Below are positions 33,277-42,087 of a DNA stretch of 64,000 bases, in pieces (positions within the stretch are counted from its first letter, which is position 1; each line of letters starts with the position of its first letter). The position numbers and the translations under genes were made by a program. The notes below the pieces were generated by a model that saw nothing but the letters and a program-made list of their open reading frames with translations, made no database searches and was not told the DNA's origin. The stretch comes from an uncultured Collinsella sp. (lineage in GTDB: Bacteria > Actinomycetota > Coriobacteriia > Coriobacteriales > Coriobacteriaceae). Where the stretch lies: positions 1 through 64,000 of the forward strand of contig UQHQ01000008.1 of the NCBI GenBank assembly GCA_900540945.1. Direction: 5' to 3'.

Positions 33277-34464
33277 ATGACCGAGCTCCAAGAACTCCGT
33301 CGCTATCGCCGCGATCTCCATCGCATTCCGGAGCTCGATTTCGATCTTCCGCAGACTATCGCCTATATCGAGGGCGTGTTGGCGCCGCTCGCTTGCGAGG
33401 TGACCCATCCGTGTCCCAGCTGCGTCTGCGCTTTCTTCGACGCTGGCGTTGGTGCCGCGCGTGCCACGGCGATTCGCGCCGATATGGATGCGCTGCCCAT
33501 CGCGGAGGCGACGGGAGCGGCCTTTGCCTCGATCCATCCCGGCAAGATGCACGCTTGCGGACATGACGGACACATGGCCATGGCACTTGCCGCCGCGACG
33601 TATGTCGACCGTACGATTCGCGAGCAGCCGGGCGCCATGAGGCGCAACGTTCTCTTTGTGTTCCAGCCGGCCGAGGAAACGACCGGTGGTGCCAAGACGG
33701 TATGCGAGAGCGGTGTGTTCGAGCGCTATGGGGCTGACCGCATTTTTGGCTTCCATGTGTGGCCCGATCTGCCTGCCGGCACGTTGGCGAGTTGTTCCGG
33801 TCCGCTGCTGGCGCGTTCGAGTGAGACACACATTCATATTCACGGGACGAGCATCCATATCGCTAAGACCTATGGCGTTCCGGTCGAGGAGTCGCACGAT
33901 GCGGCGCTGGCTGCTGCCAAGTTCTTGGTTGCCGAGCGCGAACTGATGGACGAGCTGGGCACCGACGAGCCCTGTATCGGTAAGTTTGGTCTGCTGCAGG
34001 CCGGTACCGTCTGCAACGCGGTGGCGGGGGAGGCCCATGTTGCCGGCAGTCTGCGTGTGTTTACGGACGACATGTTCGACCGTGCGCGTGAGGGCGTGCG
34101 CCGCGTGCTTGATGAGGCATGCGCTGCAACGGGCTGCACGTACGATCTCGACTTTGCCGAGGGCTATCCGCCGGTCGACAACGACCCCGAGTTGTTCACT
34201 CGCATTGCACCGGCTTTGCCCGAGCTGCAGCTCGTGGATGAGCCTTTGCTGATTGCCGAGGACTTCGCTTTCTATCAGCGCTATCTGCCGGGCGTGTTCT
34301 TCTTGCTGGGCACGGGCGTGCCGGAGGCGCAAGAAAACCCGATCGACGCAGACGGCTGCCCAGCTTATGCGAAGAGTGCCCTTCACACTGATACCATGCT
34401 CTTTGACGAGGAAATCTTGCTTAAAGGCCTCGATGTCTACAAACGATTGCTTGACTTGGAGTGA
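33277..34464 (+). CDS. M20D-family amidohydrolase, candidate N-acetyl-DAP deacetylase
   Basis: This 395-residue di-zinc M20D enzyme shows RRDLHRIPELDFDLPQT at the N-terminus, the metal site ACGHDGHMAMAL, FQPAEETTGGAKTV (catalytic Glu pair), GFHVWPDLPAG and AEDFAFY near the C-terminus. M20D members remove acyl groups from amino acids, including N-acetyl-LL-diaminopimelate, hippurate and indole-acetyl amino acids. Its position divergent from a riboswitch-controlled lysine operon that contains dapH supports the N-acetyl-DAP deacetylase role, but no riboswitch precedes this gene itself. Start chosen for AAAGGA six bases upstream. Confidence 0.8.
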   Translation: MTELQELRRYRRDLHRIPELDFDLPQTIAYIEGVLAPLACEVTHPCPSCVCAFFDAGVGAARATAIRADMDALPIAEATGAAFASIHPGKMHACGHDGHMAMALAAATYVDRTIREQPGAMRRNVLFVFQPAEETTGGAKTVCESGVFERYGADRIFGFHVWPDLPAGTLASCSGPLLARSSETHIHIHGTSIHIAKTYGVPVEESHDAALAAAKFLVAERELMDELGTDEPCIGKFGLLQAGTVCNAVAGEAHVAGSLRVFTDDMFDRAREGVRRVLDEACAATGCTYDLDFAEGYPPVDNDPELFTRIAPALPELQLVDEPLLIAEDFAFYQRYLPGVFFLLGTGVPEAQENPIDADGCPAYAKSALHTDTMLFDEEILLKGLDVYKRLLDLE

Positions 34465-34466
34465 CG

Positions 34467-34790
34467 ATGGAACGACGCCGGCAGTCTGCCGTGTATAGTC
34501 CTGGTGGGTGCGGGTGCGGCTTGCTGCTGCTCCCGGTTATTGCTGTGAGCATTGGCGTGATGTTTGTGCTTGCTGGACTGGCGGCAGCGGCACTTGTGCT
34601 GTTGATTGTGGCCATTGGCGTGACGATTTGGCTCTGCCGCAATCGCGAGCAACGCCGTGCCGACGGTAACACCAATGTCGGCTGGGCCGTCTTCCTGATT
34701 ATTGCGTACCCGCTGAGCATCGGTTACTTGGCGTTCTTTATCCTGCTGCTCATCAGCACCTTTACTGGGGAATCCGTCACGGTGGGGTAG
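34467..34790 (+). CDS. Small unrecognised membrane protein
   Basis: This 107-residue protein has a cysteine-containing start to its first hydrophobic stretch (GGCGCGLLLLPVIAVSIGVM), a second helix directly after it, a basic loop (RNREQRRADGN) and another hydrophobic pair (FLIIAYPLSIGYLAFFILLL). It starts 2 bp after the M20 stop with GGAG inside the upstream gene, so translation is coupled. No family is recognised. A GTG at 34461 is an alternative start. Confidence 0.65.
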   Translation: MERRRQSAVYSPGGCGCGLLLLPVIAVSIGVMFVLAGLAAAALVLLIVAIGVTIWLCRNREQRRADGNTNVGWAVFLIIAYPLSIGYLAFFILLLISTFTGESVTVG

Positions 34791-34821
34791 GCTTCGACAA
34801 GCTTCTTGAGGATGAAACGAA

Positions 34822-34860
34822 AAAGGGGTCGGATGGGCGCTTTGCCCATCCGACCCCTTT
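34822..34860. terminator. Bidirectional terminator between convergent genes
   Basis: A perfect 17-bp stem (34822-34838 with 34844-34860) has a 5-nt loop. On the minus strand it is followed by TTTTCG, making it a strong terminator for the MFS gene, and on the plus strand it ends in TTT after the small membrane protein gene. Confidence 0.88.
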
Positions 34861-34883
34861 CGCACGGTAGTTAATTCGGTCTC

Positions 34884-36203
34884 TTACTCGGCTGCCTCGC
34901 GGCGAGCGACCTCGTCGATCAAGATAGCATCGCCGTGCTTGGCGGCGGCAATGCTCGCGGCCATAAACATGCCCATTGCCGTGATGTAGGCGAAGAGCAT
35001 CGACGGCGCCACGTCCATAACGATGCCGGAGAGAATCGGTGTCGCCACCTGAGCCGCCATGCTCACGGTGTAGTAGTAACCGGAGTAGCGGCCCACGCTT
35101 TGGGAGCTGCAGCACTCCAGAATCATCGTGTACACGCACAGGTCCACGCCGCCCAGCGCAACGCCCATCAACAAAAAGACGCCGTACAGCACGGGCGAGA
35201 AACCGGGTGCCAGCCAAAGAAGCGCGGGGCATAAAACCATGATGACGGCGGTGCCCAGGGCGACCTTTTTACGGCCGATTTTGAGCGAAAGATTTGCCAG
35301 GGGTACGTAGCTTAGCAGCGCGCCTGCAATCGTCACGATATTGATGATGGCATAGGAACCGCCCTCCATGCCGTAGAACATATCGGCATAACGGCTGATA
35401 TTGGTGGTCATGGCGTTATAGCTCATGTAATAGAAAAACGTTGCGGCGAGCAGCATGATGATGGAGCGGCGTACGCCGGCGTCTGCAATGCGATTTTTAC
35501 CGCCGGCCTCGGGGGAGTCATCTTTGTCAATCTGATCCTCGTCGATGCCCATGGACAGCGATTTCTCGCGCATCTTTTCGACGAGGGCGGGCTCACGGAC
35601 AAAGACGCCGTAGACAACGGCCGACACGAGGATAAAGACGGCCTGCAAGATAAAGAGCGGGAGATAATCGGGTTTGTCGGCCTTGGGAACCATGACCGAG
35701 ATGGCGACGAGCATAAGGCCCGTTCCCGCATAGCCGACGATCTTTTCGATTGAGTCCGCCTTGGTTCGAAGTGGGCGAGGCGTAATATCGGCCACAATGG
35801 CAACCGTCATGGTGCGGTAGGCGCATATTGCAAAAAGCGTGAGGATAATCGCGCCAATGAGCAGAGGTAGGCTGCCCATGTTGTTGGCGATCGCGATGAG
35901 CGGGACGGAGAGCATTGCCACCGCGGAGCCGCCCAAGATAAAGGGCGTTCGACGCCCGAGTTTGCTTGCGCAGCGGTCCGAGAGGATGCCAAAGAGCGGA
36001 AGCAGGAACAGGCCAAAGACATTATCGATGGCCATGATCGCGCCGGTGAGCGAGTTGGATAGGCCAAAGGTCCCTGTGAGCATCTTGGGAACGATGCCGT
36101 CGTAGACCTGCCAAAAGCTGATCATGCCCATAAAGGGTAGGGAGGCGAGGGCGACGGCCTTGGTGTCGAGCCGGGCCGCCCGCTTAAGATTTGGTTGGGT
36201 CAT
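34884..36203 (-). CDS. MFS transporter, SLC45/GPH-like
   Basis: This 439-residue major-facilitator protein has twelve predicted membrane segments. The loop motif GILSDRCASKLGRRTPFILGG between helices 2 and 3 (quoted in parts: SDRCASKLGRRTPF) resembles the SLC45/sucrose and GPH glycoside carriers. A second-half motif LSLKIGRKKVALGT is also present. A charged central loop (about residues 215-245) separates the halves. Substrate not identifiable. It is the last gene of a minus-strand series with an M20 peptidase 51 bp upstream, so it may import a peptide-like or sugar-conjugate substrate for it. Confidence 0.85.
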   Translation of the reverse strand: MTQPNLKRAARLDTKAVALASLPFMGMISFWQVYDGIVPKMLTGTFGLSNSLTGAIMAIDNVFGLFLLPLFGILSDRCASKLGRRTPFILGGSAVAMLSVPLIAIANNMGSLPLLIGAIILTLFAICAYRTMTVAIVADITPRPLRTKADSIEKIVGYAGTGLMLVAISVMVPKADKPDYLPLFILQAVFILVSAVVYGVFVREPALVEKMREKSLSMGIDEDQIDKDDSPEAGGKNRIADAGVRRSIIMLLAATFFYYMSYNAMTTNISRYADMFYGMEGGSYAIINIVTIAGALLSYVPLANLSLKIGRKKVALGTAVIMVLCPALLWLAPGFSPVLYGVFLLMGVALGGVDLCVYTMILECCSSQSVGRYSGYYYTVSMAAQVATPILSGIVMDVAPSMLFAYITAMGMFMAASIAAAKHGDAILIDEVARREAAE

Positions 36204-36254
36204 GCTGGTTCTCCTGGTCGGTAAAAGCGGGGAGGGGTGCTATCGGCCCCCGTT

Positions 36255-37676
36255 CTACAGTTGTTCAAGGTTGGAAAGAAACGCCACATAGAATTCGATG
36301 CCGCGCTTGTAGACGTCGACGCCGATGCGTTCGTTGGCGGCATGGATGAGCTTGCGCGCCTCGCCCGAGTAGATAAAGCCGCAGAAGCGGTAGACGCGAT
36401 CGCAGATCTCGTTGAACTCGCGCGAGTCGGTGCAGGAGTTCTGCACGTAGGGGGCAAAGCCGGCCTCGGGATAGACACCAGACACGCAGCGATGGATGTA
36501 GTTGAAGGCGGCATCGTCTTCGTAAGGCGAGATGGGCGCGGGCTCGGTGTAGGGAATCGCCTCGTTGATTTCGACGGTGACATGGTCGGGGCTTACGCCC
36601 GAGGCGCGGCACTGCTGAGCGGCGAGCCTGCGAGCGCGCTCAACGGCATCGGCGATGGTCTCGAACGGAGCGATGCGAACGTTGAAATTGGCGCGAGCGA
36701 TCGGTGGCAGCACGTTATGCGCGTTGGAGCCTTCGAGCTGCGTGAGCGCATAGGTTGTGCGCAGCATGGCCGAGGTCTCGGGGCTGGCGGCCATGATCTT
36801 GGTAACCGCGGGGCGCGTGAGCCACAGGTTGCCAAAGATTGCCTGATACGTCGCGCTGCTACGGGCACCCAACTCGGTCAGTGTGGCCTCGACGGCGGGC
36901 GTGAGCTGCGGCTTGCCGGGGTTGGCCGAGATAGTCTCGCATACACGGCAGAGAAGACGGCAGGCATCGTTTGCCGCAGGCGTAGAGGCATGGCCGCCGT
37001 CGGCGCGCGCCGTGACGGTAAGGTCGACGTGGCCCTTCTCGGACACGCCTACCATGGCAACGGGTTCGGTGACGCCGAGCGGGGCGTCGGTTGCCACGGC
37101 GCCACCCTCATCGAGCACCATGTAGGGATGGATGTTATGCTCGCGAAGCCACTGCACTGCATGGGTTGCAGTAGGTGCGGCGATTTCCTCGCCATCGCTC
37201 GAGAAGAACCAGACATCGCGCGGGGGAACGAAGCCCTGGGCAATCAAATGCTCGGCGGCCTCGAAGAAAGCCGAGACGATGCACTTGGTGTCGAGTGATC
37301 CGCGGGCCCAGATCTCGCCGTCGAAGATCTCGGCTCCAAAGGGATCGTGCTTCCAGTCTTGGCCCTCGACGGGCACGACGTCCTGATGCGCCATCATGAC
37401 GATGGGGTCCAAGGCGGAATCGGCGCCAGGCCAACGCAGGAGCATGCCAAAGTCGTCGACGCGTGTGAGCTCGGCGACTTTAAAGAAATGCGGATAAAGT
37501 CGCTGAAGCGTGGGAATCCACTGGCTGAAGGGCTCATCGTCGCGCTCGGCGATGTTCTCACGCGAAACGGTGGGGATGCGCAGCAATTCGCAAAAGCGCT
37601 CGACGGCTGCCTCGTCTGCCTTGTAGGTGCCTGCATCAAGAGGCGCGCCCTGTGCGACCGATACCGATGCTCCCAT
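36255..37676 (-). CDS. M20-family metallopeptidase (carboxypeptidase/ArgE-like)
   Basis: This 473-residue di-zinc peptidase shows VMMAHQDVVPVE (first metal His and Asp), WARGSLDTKCIV, SSDGEEIAAPTA (catalytic Glu pair), YMVLDEGGAV (Asp) and a late zinc histidine in KLIHAANERIGVD. The dimerisation domain contains ADGGHASTP. It resembles the CPS1/PM20D1 group acting on N-acyl amino acids or dipeptides. No signal peptide is seen. AAAGGAG precedes the ATG at 37676. Confidence 0.85.
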   Translation of the reverse strand: MGASVSVAQGAPLDAGTYKADEAAVERFCELLRIPTVSRENIAERDDEPFSQWIPTLQRLYPHFFKVAELTRVDDFGMLLRWPGADSALDPIVMMAHQDVVPVEGQDWKHDPFGAEIFDGEIWARGSLDTKCIVSAFFEAAEHLIAQGFVPPRDVWFFSSDGEEIAAPTATHAVQWLREHNIHPYMVLDEGGAVATDAPLGVTEPVAMVGVSEKGHVDLTVTARADGGHASTPAANDACRLLCRVCETISANPGKPQLTPAVEATLTELGARSSATYQAIFGNLWLTRPAVTKIMAASPETSAMLRTTYALTQLEGSNAHNVLPPIARANFNVRIAPFETIADAVERARRLAAQQCRASGVSPDHVTVEINEAIPYTEPAPISPYEDDAAFNYIHRCVSGVYPEAGFAPYVQNSCTDSREFNEICDRVYRFCGFIYSGEARKLIHAANERIGVDVYKRGIEFYVAFLSNLEQL

Positions 37677-37786
37677 GGTGGGACTCCTTTCGTGTTGTAT
37701 ATCGAATACGTCAAGATTATCGCCCGCACCGCGCGTGGGAAATGGCGAAACACGTTGCTCATCTGCGGGCGGCGGGTCGGATAGCC

Positions 37787-38230
37787 TTAGCCGACGATGA
37801 CCGTGCCGTCTTCGGTCACGGTGATGGCGTCTCCCGTCGACACAGCATCGAGAAACTCATCGCCCAGGTTGTCAATGGTGGGCATGGGGGTGTCGGTCCA
37901 TACACCCGAGAGGATCGCGCCAGCGGCGGCAAGGCTGTCAATGGGTTTGGAAAACAGCAGGCATGCGGGTTGGCGCCCCATTTTGGTGGCGCAGAAGAGC
38001 ACCATGCCGCCTGTGGTGGAGCCGATAGTCTGCGGAAGGCACAAGGCACATCCCGCCAAAGGTTTGCCGTACAAGTCGGGATTGTTTTGGTCGGAACACG
38101 TGGCCTTTTTGTCGCCAAACATCAGTGCCTTCTGAAACGATGCGAGTGTGTTGAGCCCTCCGTGAGAGACAAGTGCCTTGGCGTGGGCAGTTCCGGGGAC
38201 AACGACGCGGCCGTGAAAGATTTTTTCCAT
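37787..38230 (-). CDS. Aconitase X small subunit (swivel domain)
   Basis: This 147-residue protein corresponds to the swivel-domain subunit of two-chain aconitase X (AcnX) enzymes. Family segments are FHGRVVVPGTAHAKALVS at the N-terminus, TIGSTTGGMVLFC in the middle and GDAITVTEDGTVIVG at the C-terminus. AcnX enzymes are hydro-lyases, including cis-3-hydroxy-L-proline dehydratase in bacteria and mevalonate-5-phosphate dehydratase in archaea. It lies 14 bp after the large-subunit gene. GGAAGG precedes the start. Confidence 0.85.
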   Translation of the reverse strand: MEKIFHGRVVVPGTAHAKALVSHGGLNTLASFQKALMFGDKKATCSDQNNPDLYGKPLAGCALCLPQTIGSTTGGMVLFCATKMGRQPACLLFSKPIDSLAAAGAILSGVWTDTPMPTIDNLGDEFLDAVSTGDAITVTEDGTVIVG

Positions 38231-38244
38231 GAGGAGTCGCCTTC

Positions 38245-39522
38245 CTATTTGATTGGTTTTCCGGTGGTGACGTAGGCGAGCACCTCGTCGTCGGTGTAGT
38301 AGCGCGATGCCGAGTACGTACGCAACTTGTTGGAGTTGGTGATGATGGGCATGCTGCCGCAGAGCGGGTTGTTGGTGTACATAAGCGGGCAGATGCTCGA
38401 GACGACGGCACCGGTAGTCGAGAAGCGTCTGTATGCCGCAGTCTTGCGGAAGGCGTCTGCCACGGATGGGGCGGCGGTCAGTACGGTGGGTACTTGCACG
38501 CGGCACTTGCCGGAGGCGCTCAGCCCATCGCAGATGGCGTCTGCCCAATGGGCGAGTTGTGCAGACGAGAGGTGGGGGCAGCCGATGAAGGCAAGCTTGG
38601 GGCGCGCGCCCGGGTTCTTCCACATAACGGGGTAGCTCGAGCGGATGCGCTCCAGCTCGGCGTCGTCAATGCGATAGATTTGGGCGTCTGGTGCTATGAG
38701 GTGTTCGCCTTGTTCGACGGCCTCGGGCGTGATGCCGTCCACGTGGTAGAGCCCGACAGCGCCGTTCGATGCGCTGGCGGCGCCCATGTCCTTAAGGTAG
38801 TCCTGCGTGCCGGGTGTGAGTTCGCGGCCAAGCCAGCGGTCGAGGCCTTTAATGTAAGGGACGTCTTCCATCACCTTCATGCCAATGGCGCTGCCAAGCA
38901 CTTGCGCTTCGGGCTTGCGCTTACAGTCGACTTCGATGATCCAGGTCGCCTTGCGGCCCTCATCGGTGAGCAGGCCGAATTCCGGGACAAAGCCGGCAAT
39001 TGAGCCGAACATCTCGATGATGCCGGAGTTGCGATTGCAGCGAGCGCCCAGCACGGAGTTGGCAAAGACCACGGCGCTGCTTTCTGCCCAGCTTAGGATG
39101 TCGCCACGCCGAGGTCGATTGCCAACCTCGGGCTGGTAGCAGGTGCAGGTGAAAGCATCGTTGTCCAATAGGCCCATGCAGCGCAGCTGTGCCTCATAAT
39201 CGTCTTGTTTGGAATACATAATCTTGAACAGCAGCTTTTGCAGCGGGTTGGCCGGGACGGCGGGGTCGAGGGGCCTCGGGTCGACCGAGAATGACTGACC
39301 GGACAGGGCGCCGTCTTTCAGCAGCTCATCCATAAGGTCATAGACTGGACCGAGCATGGAGAGGCCAAAACTTGTGACAAGATGACCGTTTGCGCCGGTC
39401 ACGGGAACCATACGCTCGGCGCCAAAGCATTCGCCGTACATAACGAGGGTCTTGACCACTTTGGCCATGGCGGGGCCCTTGGCGCCGTCGAGCAGGGCTT
39501 GTTGTTGGGAGGTCAGGTTCAT
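38245..39522 (-). CDS. Aconitase X large (catalytic) subunit
   Basis: This 425-residue protein is the AcnX catalytic chain. Recognisable parts are LLDGAKGPAMAKVVKTLV at the N-terminus, CTCYQPEVGNRPRRGD, WAESSAVVFANSVLGARCNR (Cys-containing cluster-binding segment) and FIGCPHLSSAQL. Together with the small subunit it forms a dehydratase. Cis-3-hydroxyproline is one known substrate of the bacterial type, but no proline-degradation gene is adjacent. The start is put at 39522 because the ribosome binding site AAAGG directly touches the ATG at 39534. It follows the flavoenzyme gene by about 20 bp. Confidence 0.85.
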   Translation of the reverse strand: MNLTSQQQALLDGAKGPAMAKVVKTLVMYGECFGAERMVPVTGANGHLVTSFGLSMLGPVYDLMDELLKDGALSGQSFSVDPRPLDPAVPANPLQKLLFKIMYSKQDDYEAQLRCMGLLDNDAFTCTCYQPEVGNRPRRGDILSWAESSAVVFANSVLGARCNRNSGIIEMFGSIAGFVPEFGLLTDEGRKATWIIEVDCKRKPEAQVLGSAIGMKVMEDVPYIKGLDRWLGRELTPGTQDYLKDMGAASASNGAVGLYHVDGITPEAVEQGEHLIAPDAQIYRIDDAELERIRSSYPVMWKNPGARPKLAFIGCPHLSSAQLAHWADAICDGLSASGKCRVQVPTVLTAAPSVADAFRKTAAYRRFSTTGAVVSSICPLMYTNNPLCGSMPIITNSNKLRTYSASRYYTDDEVLAYVTTGKPIK

Positions 39523-39543
39523 CTGTGAGCCCATCCTTTCGTG

Positions 39544-41865
39544 TTAGATATTGGTGCCGAGTCGGTATGCCGCACGGACCGCTTCGAGCACACGGCCGGG
39601 CGCAAACCCATCGCCGATGTTATGCAGCTCGTCAGCGGCGTGCGTCTGCTGCAGTTTGTAGAACAGCGCGTCGTCGGGGTGTCCGCCGCAGGCAATGATT
39701 ACCAGGTCGCAGGTTAGCTCGAGTGACTTCCAGTCGTTGCCGATTTTGGGTGCAAGCGGGTTTTCGACGTTCTCGGGCAAGACCGGTGACCACGAGACGT
39801 AGGGGTCGGGAACGTTTTTGTGGCAGTTGCGACTCAAGTGGAGACGCGCACACCTCGATGGGGCTCCAGACTCGCGTTTGCCGTCGACTTCCGCGCGCTC
39901 GACGCGTGTCATATTGAGGAGCCGCACATTGCGTCCCCTGAGCGTATGGAGTAGGTGGCCGCGATTTGCCGTGCAGGCGCCCTGCATCATGTGAGGCAGC
40001 ATTTCAATTACGTTGACTTGTGGTATGCCGTGTTCGACGGTGAGCCATTGGGCAACCTCGCAGCCCACGGCCCCTCCGCCAATGATGGTGACGGTTTTGG
40101 CGTTGCCAAGCAGCGCGGGTTGGCGCAGTAGCTGCGTTGCCAGCACGGCATGGCCCGATGCTGCAAGCTCCGTAAGACCGGGGATGGGCGGTATTGCATT
40201 GGAAGTGCCTGTCGCGCACACGATTGCGTCGAAGCCTGCTTTTGCAAGATCTTCGGCGCGTGCTGCCCGTCCAAGTTCGAGTGTCAGGTTCCCGTTGGGT
40301 TTTTCTGCCTGCTCGCGCACCTGTCGAACAAGATATGATCGGTAGTTATCGAGGTCGAACTTGATCCGGGCGGCGCTGGCGGAGAGGAGTTTTCCTCCAA
40401 GTTCATCTTCGGCATCGATGAGCTTTACGTCGTGGCCACGACGCGCGGCGATTAGCGCACAGACCATCCCGGCGGGTCCGGCTCCTATCACCGCTATGCG
40501 TTTGGGTTCTTTGGCGGGAGCGGGTGTCTGGGGCATGAGGTATTCAAAGCTGCAGCGTGGATTGACGGCACACTGCGGATGGCCCCCTTCGACAAACTCG
40601 TTGAGGCATCCTTCCTGGCATCCGATGCAGGGGCGAATATCTGCCACGCGACCGGCGTGCGCCTTGTTGGGCCACTCGGGATCCGCAAGCAGCGGGCGTC
40701 CGAGCATGATCATATCGGCGTCGCCATTGCGAAGGGCACGTTCGGCAATGTCGGGGTAGCCCAACTTACCCACCGCGACAACGGGTACGGGAAGGCCGGC
40801 ATTGGAGCGGATATTGTCGGCGGCAAAGCGCTCTCGAACGGCGCGCGCCACGGGAACGAAGCAGCCTGCGGGCATGCTCGCAGGCGGGTGGGGCATCCAC
40901 CAGTTGTCATAGCAACCAAGGTCGACGTCAAAGATGTCTACTCCCGCCGCCACGAGCTCTTCCATATAACCCAGGGTCTGTTCGACTGTGCGGCCGCCGC
41001 GCATGCGTCCCAGATAGGTCGAATTCATGACCTGCTCGTCATAGGTTTCCTCGAGTGCAAGCGAAAGGTCGATGCGGTACATGATGGGGTAGTCGGGCCC
41101 AACGCGGCGACGGATTTCTTTGATCATATCGAGGCCAAACTGACGCCAATCGGCATAACGTCCGAGCTTGCGATGGTTAAAGGCGGGGTTTCCGAGCTGC
41201 TCGATAAGATAACCCTCGTGCCCGTGCAAATAGACGCCATCGATGCCCATGGCATGAGCATCGGCCGCCGCTTGGCCGATATTGTTTACGATACGGCGCA
41301 GCTTTTGATCCGAGAGGCGCATGCATGGAATGGCGGGGATGTAGTAGTTAGGCAAGAAACTCGCCGAGACCGGAAACTTTTTTTGCGTGATGAGGCATTG
41401 CGGGTTGCCCACGCGGCCGAGTCCGGCCGTAAGCTGGACAAAAATGCGCGATCCGAAGGCATGGACACCTTGGGCAAGGTCGCGCCAGCCTGCCATAACG
41501 GTTCGGCTTCGATCGATGCGCGGGAAATAGGTGAGCTTGTCCAGCTCGGTGACCGTGGTATCGATGCCGTGGCTTACCGGTACGAGTCCTGTTGTGATGA
41601 GGCCGCAGCCGCCTTTGGCGCGGGCGAAAAAGTACTGCAGCATCATGTCGCTGGGACGACCAGTTTCCTCGCACATGTCGATATTGCCCATCGGCGCCAT
41701 GACAATGCGGTTTTTGACGGTGAGCTTGTTAATTTTGATGGGAGAGAAGAGCTTGTCAAAAGGATAGAGCTCTTGTGTCATGCGGGACGATCCGCAACCG
41801 GAATTTTTGGCGGGCCAGCTGTCGAATGAGTCGACGAGTTGCTGCACCAGTACGTCTTTTCCCAA
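39544..41865 (-). CDS. OYE-type Fe-S flavoenzyme (2-enoate/2,4-dienoyl-CoA reductase-like)
   Basis: About 773 residues in three parts. An N-terminal old-yellow-enzyme barrel (FMN) begins LFSPIKINKLTVKNRIVMAP. A 4Fe-4S site is in CIGCQEGCLNE followed by CAVNP. C-terminal FAD/NAD(P) domains have AVIGAGPAGMVCALIAARRG and IIGGGAVGCEVAQWL. This is the layout of 2,4-dienoyl-CoA reductase, 2-enoate reductase and BaiCD/BaiH-type enzymes; the substrate is not evident. The start is placed at a TTG (41865) with AAAGGA six bases upstream; the first ATG, at 41781, would remove a 28-residue extension but lacks a good ribosome binding site. First gene of the putative AcnX operon. Confidence 0.85.
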   Translation of the reverse strand: MGKDVLVQQLVDSFDSWPAKNSGCGSSRMTQELYPFDKLFSPIKINKLTVKNRIVMAPMGNIDMCEETGRPSDMMLQYFFARAKGGCGLITTGLVPVSHGIDTTVTELDKLTYFPRIDRSRTVMAGWRDLAQGVHAFGSRIFVQLTAGLGRVGNPQCLITQKKFPVSASFLPNYYIPAIPCMRLSDQKLRRIVNNIGQAAADAHAMGIDGVYLHGHEGYLIEQLGNPAFNHRKLGRYADWRQFGLDMIKEIRRRVGPDYPIMYRIDLSLALEETYDEQVMNSTYLGRMRGGRTVEQTLGYMEELVAAGVDIFDVDLGCYDNWWMPHPPASMPAGCFVPVARAVRERFAADNIRSNAGLPVPVVAVGKLGYPDIAERALRNGDADMIMLGRPLLADPEWPNKAHAGRVADIRPCIGCQEGCLNEFVEGGHPQCAVNPRCSFEYLMPQTPAPAKEPKRIAVIGAGPAGMVCALIAARRGHDVKLIDAEDELGGKLLSASAARIKFDLDNYRSYLVRQVREQAEKPNGNLTLELGRAARAEDLAKAGFDAIVCATGTSNAIPPIPGLTELAASGHAVLATQLLRQPALLGNAKTVTIIGGGAVGCEVAQWLTVEHGIPQVNVIEMLPHMMQGACTANRGHLLHTLRGRNVRLLNMTRVERAEVDGKRESGAPSRCARLHLSRNCHKNVPDPYVSWSPVLPENVENPLAPKIGNDWKSLELTCDLVIIACGGHPDDALFYKLQQTHAADELHNIGDGFAPGRVLEAVRAAYRLGTNI

Positions 41866-42033
41866 TGAGGTTCCTTTCAGATGTTGACAAGGTAACAAAG
41901 CAGTTTAAGTCTAAATGTTTAATAGTCAACAACAAAGGAATGAGTTCGGTGAAGGAAAAAAGACTCAATGAGTGCCAGGTGGCAAGCTGTGCTGCGACAT
42001 TAGCTCCCAGCTAATGAATTTGAGCTCGCTGCC

Positions 42034-42077
42034 TCCTACGATGTGCTGTGTGCCGGCACGGTAGCCGGATCGTAGGA
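42034..42077 (+). promoter_or_regulatory. Hairpin overlapping the FxLYD-gene ribosome binding site
   Basis: TCCTACGAT (42034) and ATCGTAGGA (42069) form a perfect 9-bp stem whose right arm covers part of the AGGAAGGA ribosome binding site before the ATG at 42088. It could modulate translation. A second palindrome, ATTAGCT with AGCTAAT, lies upstream at about 41999-42015. Confidence 0.4.
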
Positions 42078-42087
42078 AGGATGCATA

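Noticed and set aside
41938..42015. 24-codon plus-strand ORF before the FxLYD gene
   Set aside because: AAAGGA directly touches its ATG with no spacing and the peptide has no helix or motif; a chance ORF is more likely.
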